From positions 688,781 to 752,780 of the forward strand of contig VZQC01005585.1 in the NCBI GenBank assembly GCA_009823505.1: DNA of 64,000 nucleotides, written 5' to 3'. The notes below the pieces were generated by a model. That model was given only the letters and a program-made list of their open reading frames with translations, was not told the origin of the DNA and did not search any database. Source of the DNA: Rhizomys pruinosus. Taxonomy: Eukaryota; Chordata; Mammalia; Rodentia; Spalacidae. The position numbers and the translations under genes were made by a program. This document shows positions 58,063-64,000 of this stretch, one piece after another (the stretch's first letter is position 1; the number at the start of each line of letters is the position of its first letter).

Positions 58063-60402
58063 ATGGGGAGCACAGTGCAAAGAGTGTCACTGGAGGACAC
58101 ATGGGGCAGGAAAGTGCACCCTGACATAGACAGGGAGTGGCATAGACAGTCCTTCAATGTAGACCAACTCACCAACATTCTTGACAGAGGCATTGAATAC
58201 ACTGTGCTGCAGAGGAAAGTTGAAAGCATCATTCAGGGAGAACCCATGTTCAAGCATGAAGGACAGTTACTTCATGATGGAGAATGAGCTCTATGAAGAT
58301 GCCCTTCGAAAGAAATTCCACCTTGAGATGCTGGTCCGGTGCCTGGCCTGGTCGGAAAAAGGTCCTGAATGAAGCTATGCTCACAGAGCCGTTTCTGGAC
58401 ACATGAGTTTAAGCTTACTTGATATTGTCATGAATGCTTTCAGTAGCCTGGGCTCAGATGAGCAGATCGCTAAATGGGGCCAACTCTTCAAAAACTTCCA
58501 AATCATCACAACATATGCCTAAACAGAACTTGGACATGTAACATACCCACAGGGCCTGGAGACTGAAGCCACTTATGATGCCGTCACCCAGGAGTTCGTG
58601 ACACACCGCCCTGTAATGATGGCTACCAAGTGGTGGTCTGGGGACCTGGGAGGGTCATCACCCATGCTGTGGTCCTGGCCCAGCTTATCTGCTCAGGAGC
58701 CAAGAAGGGCATGCATGCCTTCATCATACCTATCTGGAGCCTGCAGGACCACAGCCCACTACCCGGAATCACAGTTGGGACATAGGACCCAAAATGGGCT
58801 TGAACCACATAGACAATGGCTTTCTGCCAATGAACAACGTGCGGGTCCCCAGGGAGAACATGCTGAGTCATTTTGCAGAGGTCTTGCCAGATGGTACCTA
58901 GAGGAGGCTAGGGACGCACAAGAGCAACTGTCTGGGCATAGTAGTGACAGGGTGTGACTGCTGTTTAATGGAATCCTACCCTACCTCCAGAAAGCTTGTG
59001 TCATCACTGTGTGCTGCTCAGTCATCCGACACCAGTCCCAGATTCAACCTAGTGACCAAGAGGTAAAAATCCTGGACTTCCAGACGCAGCAACAGAAACT
59101 CTTTCTTCAGCTTGGCATGAGTTAATGCCTTCCATTTCCTGGCCCTCGACCTCTTTGAATTCTTCCACAGCTCCTACAGGGCCATTCTGAACAGAGACTT
59201 TCAGCCTTCTGAGCTCCATGCACTGAACACTGCTATAAAAGCCATGTTGTTGGACTTCTGTGCCCATTGAGCCAAGATTTGCCACAGGGCCTGTGGTGGC
59301 CATGGCTACTCAATGCTGAGTGGTCTACCAACACTGGTCAACCAAGTGACAGCTGCCTGCAACTACGAGGGCCAGAACACAGTGCTCTACCTGCAGGTGG
59401 CCAGATTTCTGATGAAGAACAACCTGCAGGCTGGGTGTCCCCAGGCTCCATAGCACGGAAGTATCTCCCTCAGTCTGTCATGTATCTCACCACATCAGGC
59501 CCAGCCAGATGCCCAGCTGAGAAGCAGCTGACTTCCTCTCCCCAGAGCTCTATACCATAGCCTGGGCACATGCAGCAGCCAGACTCATAAAGGATGCAAC
59601 ACACCAGACACAGACCCTCAAGCAATCCAGAGTTGACCAATACAATGCCTGGAACCAGAACACCATCATTCATCTCCAGGCTGCTAAGGCGCACTGCTAC
59701 TACATCACTGTGAAGATGTTTAAGGAGGCTGTAGAGAAGCTAGTCAGTGAACCGGCAATTCAGCAGGTGCTCCAGCGACTCTGTGACCTCTGTGCCTTGC
59801 ATGGTGTTTTGACAAACTCTGGTGACTTTCTGCATGATGGTTTCCTGTCGGGGGCTCAAGTGAACATGGCAAGAGCAGCCTACCTAAACCTGCTTCCTCT
59901 GATCCTGAAGGATGCTATCTTGTTTATTTATTTATTTATTTATTTATTTATTTTAATTTTATTTATTTTTTATGTGTATGAATGTATTGTCTGCATGTAG
60001 GTCTGTGCACTCATATCGAGCAATGCCGCGGAGGTCAGAAGAGGGCGTTGGATTCCAGAAGAGGGCGTTGGATTCCCCCGGAACTGGAGTTCTCCTGGAA
60101 TTGGAGTTACAGATGGATCTCAGCCGCCATGTGGGTGCTGGGGATCAAACCCGGGTCCTCTGCAAGAGCAGTCGGGGCTCTTAACCTCTAGGCCATCCCT
60201 CCAGCCCCAAGGATGCTATCTTGTTAACGGATGCTTTTGACGTCACAGATCACAGTTTAAATTCAGCACTTGGCTGTTATGATGGACAGGTCTATGAACA
60301 TCTGTTCGAGTGGTCTCAGAAGTCACCACCAATACTCAAGAGGATCCTGCCCATGAGAAATACATCAAACCACTGTTACAGAGTCGGGGATCCAAGCTGT
60401 GA
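58063..60402 (+). pseudogene. ACOX2: Processed pseudogene of ACOX2 (peroxisomal branched-chain acyl-CoA oxidase)
   Basis: Functional ACOX2 is a FAD-dependent peroxisomal oxidase of branched fatty acyl-CoAs and bile-acid intermediates. Here its coding sequence runs without introns from the start (MGSTVQRVSLEDTW) to the stop. Recognisable blocks are [136 protein letters not shown], and a C-terminal SKL peroxisome signal before TGA at 60400-60402. It is dead: there is a frameshift near 58250, a nonsense TAA at 58520-58522 where the family has Gln (a TYAQTE-type motif), further frameshifts after about 58640 and 59420, and a 284-bp B2 insertion at 59925. Probable 5' UTR lies just upstream (about 57943-58062); an A-rich tail near 60690-60700 may be the old poly(A). 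Confidence 0.92.
59925..60208 (-). mobile_element. B2 SINE inserted in the ACOX2 pseudogene
   Basis: Full-length, CpG-rich reverse B2 with a perfect 17-bp target-site duplication AAGGATGCTATCTTGTT at 59908-59924 and 60209-60225. A (TTTA)n tail occupies 59922-59955. Inside it, a 20-bp unit starting CAGAAGAGGGCG is perfectly duplicated in tandem (60036-60055, 60056-60075). The insertion postdates the retrocopy. Confidence 0.98.
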
Positions 60403-60702
60403 AATAATCAACAGTATTTAAAGATCATGTGGTACCATGATGGTACTATGGTACATATATTTTAAAATTAAAACTTTAAAAGTATATATATTTATTTTTC
60501 TTTTGGCCAAAGTCTGTGAATTACTTACAGCTAATCTATATAAAGCAGAAGACTAGTTGTTGAATTTGATTAGTAAGTCGGTACATGAATGTTCATTACA
60601 TTCTACTTTTGAGTATGTTTGAAATTTACCATTGTCTATTTGTAGCATGTATTTGGTTAAATGCAATAACTCTGCTTTAAATACAGCAAATAAAAAAAAA
60701 AT
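60403..60702 (+). pseudogene. Likely 3' UTR remnant of the ACOX2 retrocopy
   Basis: AT-rich sequence after the pseudogene stop, ending in CAAATAAAAAAAAAATACG, which combines an AATAAA-like signal and an A run. That it belongs to the retrocopy is inference. Confidence 0.4.
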
Positions 60703-60997
60703 ACGATGTATATAAATATCCTTACCTCACAAAATAAAGATGATTATATAATATTGTGGTAAGTGGAATATCTTCCAAAAGAGGGAAATAATTGAAATGC
60801 AGTGACAAAATGCCCTTTTCCTTGAGTTACTTTTAAGCTTGAAATACAACAGGCAGGAAGAGCATAAAGTCTGTTTCTTGTCTATCTTTCTTCTTTGAAT
60901 GTGGTAAGTAAATGTAGTAGCATTAGCTCTTTACTGAAATGCACTGTTTACCCTAGTCAATACTGTTGCTACATTCTAGTCAAATATTAAGTTCATA
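60703..60997. other. Putative intron, nothing recognised
   Basis: No feature recognised. Confidence 0.4.
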
Positions 60998-61180
60998 GGT
61001 CTCAGTGGTTAAGAGCAGTGGCTGCTCTTTCAGAGGACTGGGATTTGATTCCCAGCACCCACATGTCGGCTAACAATTGTCTGTAACTCCAGTTCCAGGA
61101 GATGGCCTCCCTTTTCTCACCTCTGTGGGCACTGCACAAGATGGGGGCACCTACACACATGCAGGCAAGACAATCATTTC
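60998..61180 (+). mobile_element. B2/B3-type SINE, ends truncated
   Basis: Forward copy starting at CTCAGTGGTTAAGAGCAGTG (5' few bases missing), with TTGATTCCCAGCACCCACAT and CTACACACATGCAGGCAAGA. The A-rich tail is lost. Confidence 0.85.
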
Positions 61181-62999
61181 TCTTTCTCGTCAAATGAACT
61201 AATCATTAGTTTTTACCCTATTAAGGATGTTATTTTCTAAGGTAGGCATGAATGAGGAGGTGAGATCATTGCTAGGTCATATTTGAGCATAGGATGCAGC
61301 TTGGGTAGCTGTCCAAAGGATGTGCAGGCATCACTTCTATCCTGGTTTTCCAGGACTGTGTTGGGAACACACTGCATAGTGCTGACCCTTCTCTTTCTCC
61401 CTGTGCATCTCACCAACCAACAAAGTGGTCTTTTCTCCCATCTTTTCCTTTTTAAGCTCATCTATTTTACTCTGTGATTCCAACTTCCCCAGGAGCAAAC
61501 AGTTAATATTTACAGTACTTGTGAACTTTTAACACTTTCCCAAACTATAGAAACATGTTCATTTAAAATATTCATTTGTATTTCAATATTACTATGGCTA
61601 GGCCATTATTATGACTAGGAATAACATAAAATGTGAAGTAAACATCTTTTAGTATATGGGAAAGTATTCCTTTCCCATTAAACATTTTATTGGAAGAAAT
61701 AAAAGCTGGTAAGTTTTGGAATCTTATCATGTTTTGGACATAGAATTGTTAATCACTTTACAACCATTATATTAATACTTGGCACAACATAAGAAAGCAG
61801 ATGATATTAATGTCTCCATTTTTGGTGGATATTGAAGTTGAGGACATGGAACATGTTTTCAGAATGGGAATATGAATTCAACACCAGAACCTCAAACAAA
61901 AAGTCTACCCCTTTGACTAACTTGCTTTGATAGAGGAATCGATTTTCACTTTTTTCTATTTTGCTGCAAGCTCATTCAAGGAAGCAAAATATCAAACATG
62001 ATCACAAAACGTGAATGTTTGCATATATACACACAGAAGGGAAGGGAGAGTTAGGTGAAGAGATCAGAGCCATCCAATAAGCAGTGAAACAAGTCATTCT
62101 CCTCACACACCAATTGGCATTTATCTCTGCACAGTTCATATCTTCTGCTATGTTCTTTCTGTTATATACAATGCTATTTCACTATTTCATGTTTCACTTT
62201 AAATTATGATAAAGTAAATGATTTATTTTTGAGAGGATATCTTCCTCATTCACTTTCTCAAGTCCTGGGTTTAAGGTGTGAAACCATCATGGTATAATAA
62301 TAACTTTAACACAAAGTTGAAAAAAAACCTTCAGTAAAATTTCTTTCAATCAACATAAAAAGGAAATGAAAACATATGGCCACTAACCAAAGTTCTTTTG
62401 CTGAAGCAAGGTGTGAGGAACTGAATATTTTTCTACTGTTAGATTTTTTTTATTTTTTTAGGAAAAAGGGCATTTTATGTTGATACTGTTCTCACTCCCT
62501 TTCAACTGATGATGAGAAAATGACATCCAGCATTTAATTTTCTACCTTAACTCAATGACATCCAGCATTTAATTTTCTACCTTAACTCAAATAAGGACTG
62601 AGAACTATACAACTCCATGCTCATAATGTCCAGGATTATACTGTCCTTTTCATCATATGAAAGCTTAAAAATGAACCATAATATCTAAAGGACTGTTTTT
62701 AGTTTTCATAAACTTTTGCCTCCTATATACATTTAAAACTTGTTATTATACTTATATCTACATCTCTGTCAGTTGAAAATAATTTTAGCCAATGATAATT
62801 ACTTTAATGCCCAAGACACTATATATATCAATTATGAACTTTTTGTTATTGTTCACTAAACATTGTTATTTAGGAGATATTATTATTTTGAAATTATCTA
62901 TATTTATATTCTCTTATGCCTAGGAAGTCAATAGTGCACCAATAGCCTAGTTCATTAACAATAGAGGAAAAACGTACCAAAAATAATAATAAAAATGAA
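61181..62999. other. Putative intron; one perfect short tandem duplication
   Basis: No SINE or L1 recognised. Contains the 35-bp tandem duplication at 62521-62590. Confidence 0.45.
62521..62590. repeat. Perfect 35-bp tandem duplication
   Basis: The unit starting TGACATCCAGCATTTAATTT occurs at 62521-62555 and 62556-62590 with no mismatch. Confidence 0.98.
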
Positions 63000-63172
63000 G
63001 CCAGTCATGGTGCTGCATGCCTTTAATTCCAGCACTCAGAAGGCAGAGGCAGGCTGATCTCTGTGAGTACAAGGCCAGCCTGGTCTACATAGAGAGTTCC
63101 AGGACAGCTGGAGCTGCAGGGAGATCTTATCTCAAAAAGTAAAAAAAACAAACAAACAAACAAAAAAAACCC
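63000..63172 (+). mobile_element. B1 SINE
   Basis: Forward B1: AGCCAGTCATGGTGCTGCAT ... GGAGATCTTATCTCAAAAAG, with an (AAAC)n-type tail. Confidence 0.93.
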
Positions 63173-63615
63173 TTATGAAATGTTTATTTGCTTTTTTCCC
63201 ATTGTAATATAATTAAAATATGTGGCCTTAGTGAACTATAATTTTTAGTGTCTACTATATATACTACTGTACTCCTGGAATTGAGAGAGAGAGAGAGAGA
63301 AAGAGACAGAGAGAGAGAGAGAGAGAATCACAACCCTTCAGGTAGTTTGTGTCCTTGTAAAAATGGAAGGCAGAGGAAGGGAAACCCTGAAGGAAGTGTG
63401 GGAAGTGCCTTTGAAATAGGGGATTTGAGAAGGGATATTGGAAGATGTGATATTTGATCAAAGACCTGGATTAAATGAGGGTCAGGCCATGTGACTGGGA
63501 GAGAATTCTGAAGTTATTGAGGAAAAGAGCCTCTTGGCATGTTAGAGCAACTTAACCACCCAGTGTGACTGGAATGGAAGGGGTGGTAAGCAAAGAAAAG
63601 GCCTCAGATGCATTT
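63173..63615. other. Putative intron with (GA)n
   Basis: The GA tract lies at 63283-63327; the remainder is unrecognised. Confidence 0.5.
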
Positions 63616-64000
63616 ACAAATATTTTATTAATTCTTTGAGAATTTCATAAAATATATATCAATCATATTAACCTCCCCAACTCCTTCCAGATTCAATCCC
63701 TTCCCTACCCACCCAGCTTCAGAGTACAGTTTGTGCTACCCACATACACTAGGGTCCTCGACTGGAAAGTGGCTAAACTATCAGGGGCCACACCCAGAAA
63801 GGAACCTGACTCTGCTTTTCCCAGCAGCTATCAATTGCCAATATCCCCTCAGCTAGGGGTAGATTCATGCCTACTTCTGCCCTCCGTGGTGGGATTTTGT
63901 CTGTCTTGAGCTTTAGCAGGTCTTGTGCATGCAGCTACCAACACTGTGATTCCTATGTGCAGCTGCCCTGTTGCATCCAGAAAGCTTTGTTGGACCATCT
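63616..64000 (-). mobile_element. L1 3'-UTR fragment, continues past window end
   Basis: Reverse L1 3' end: TTTATTAATTCTTTGAGAAT, TTTCATAAAATATATATCAA, CCTTCCCTACCCACCCAGCT, AGGGGCCACACCCAGAAAGG, CAGCTATCAATTGCCAATAT and CAGCTAGGGGTAGATTCATG, in order. The element runs off the edge. Confidence 0.8.

Overview
This is a mammalian nuclear window from a muroid rodent, most likely a cricetid such as a vole or hamster. The evidence is dense 7SL-derived B1 SINEs, tRNA-derived B2/B3 SINEs, a B4 (ID+B1) element, rodent L1 3' ends and ERVL-MaLR LTRs, together with long (CA)n tracts. The exact species is inference. No intact protein-coding gene is visible, and nearly all open frames are shadows of repeats, of microsatellites or of the two N gaps (19879-20736 and 47791-48029).

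Layout. Positions 1-37.9 kb are AT-rich, non-coding and full of repeats. They include ancient MaLR-like pieces (2.0-4.6 kb), an MT-like LTR (9.45-9.84 kb), a composite insertion flanked by 16-bp direct repeats (11.97-12.44 kb), a probable ERV LTR with a B1 inside it (15.6-16.4 kb), a MaLR solo LTR inside a B1 (17.11-17.58 kb) and an L1 3' end (19.2-19.6 kb). A class II-like solo LTR also sits inside a B1 (33.15-33.82 kb).

A strong CpG island at about 38.05-39.4 kb carries inverted CCAAT boxes, an Sp1-type GC box and a consensus splice donor. It reads as the promoter and first exon of a plus-strand gene whose later exons lie beyond the window. The gene cannot be named from this sequence. If that is right, everything from 38854 onward is its first intron.

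The putative intron holds two opposed copies of the same L1 ORF2 region (43.9-46.4 kb plus, 48.0-49.26 kb minus) on either side of the second N gap, and more SINEs. It also holds a processed pseudogene of ACOX2, peroxisomal branched-chain acyl-CoA oxidase (58.06-60.40 kb), which is disrupted by frameshifts, a nonsense codon and a B2 insertion with a perfect 17-bp target-site duplication. The window ends in L1 3'-UTR-like sequence.

I found no sign of a novel multi-gene system. The items most worth checking are the unidentified promoter/exon, the composite insertion at 12 kb, two perfect inverted repeats (27.03 and 31.10 kb), and the L1 pair around the gap, where the sequence looks error-prone. 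All repeat-family names come from recognition by eye, so subfamily names are deliberately loose.
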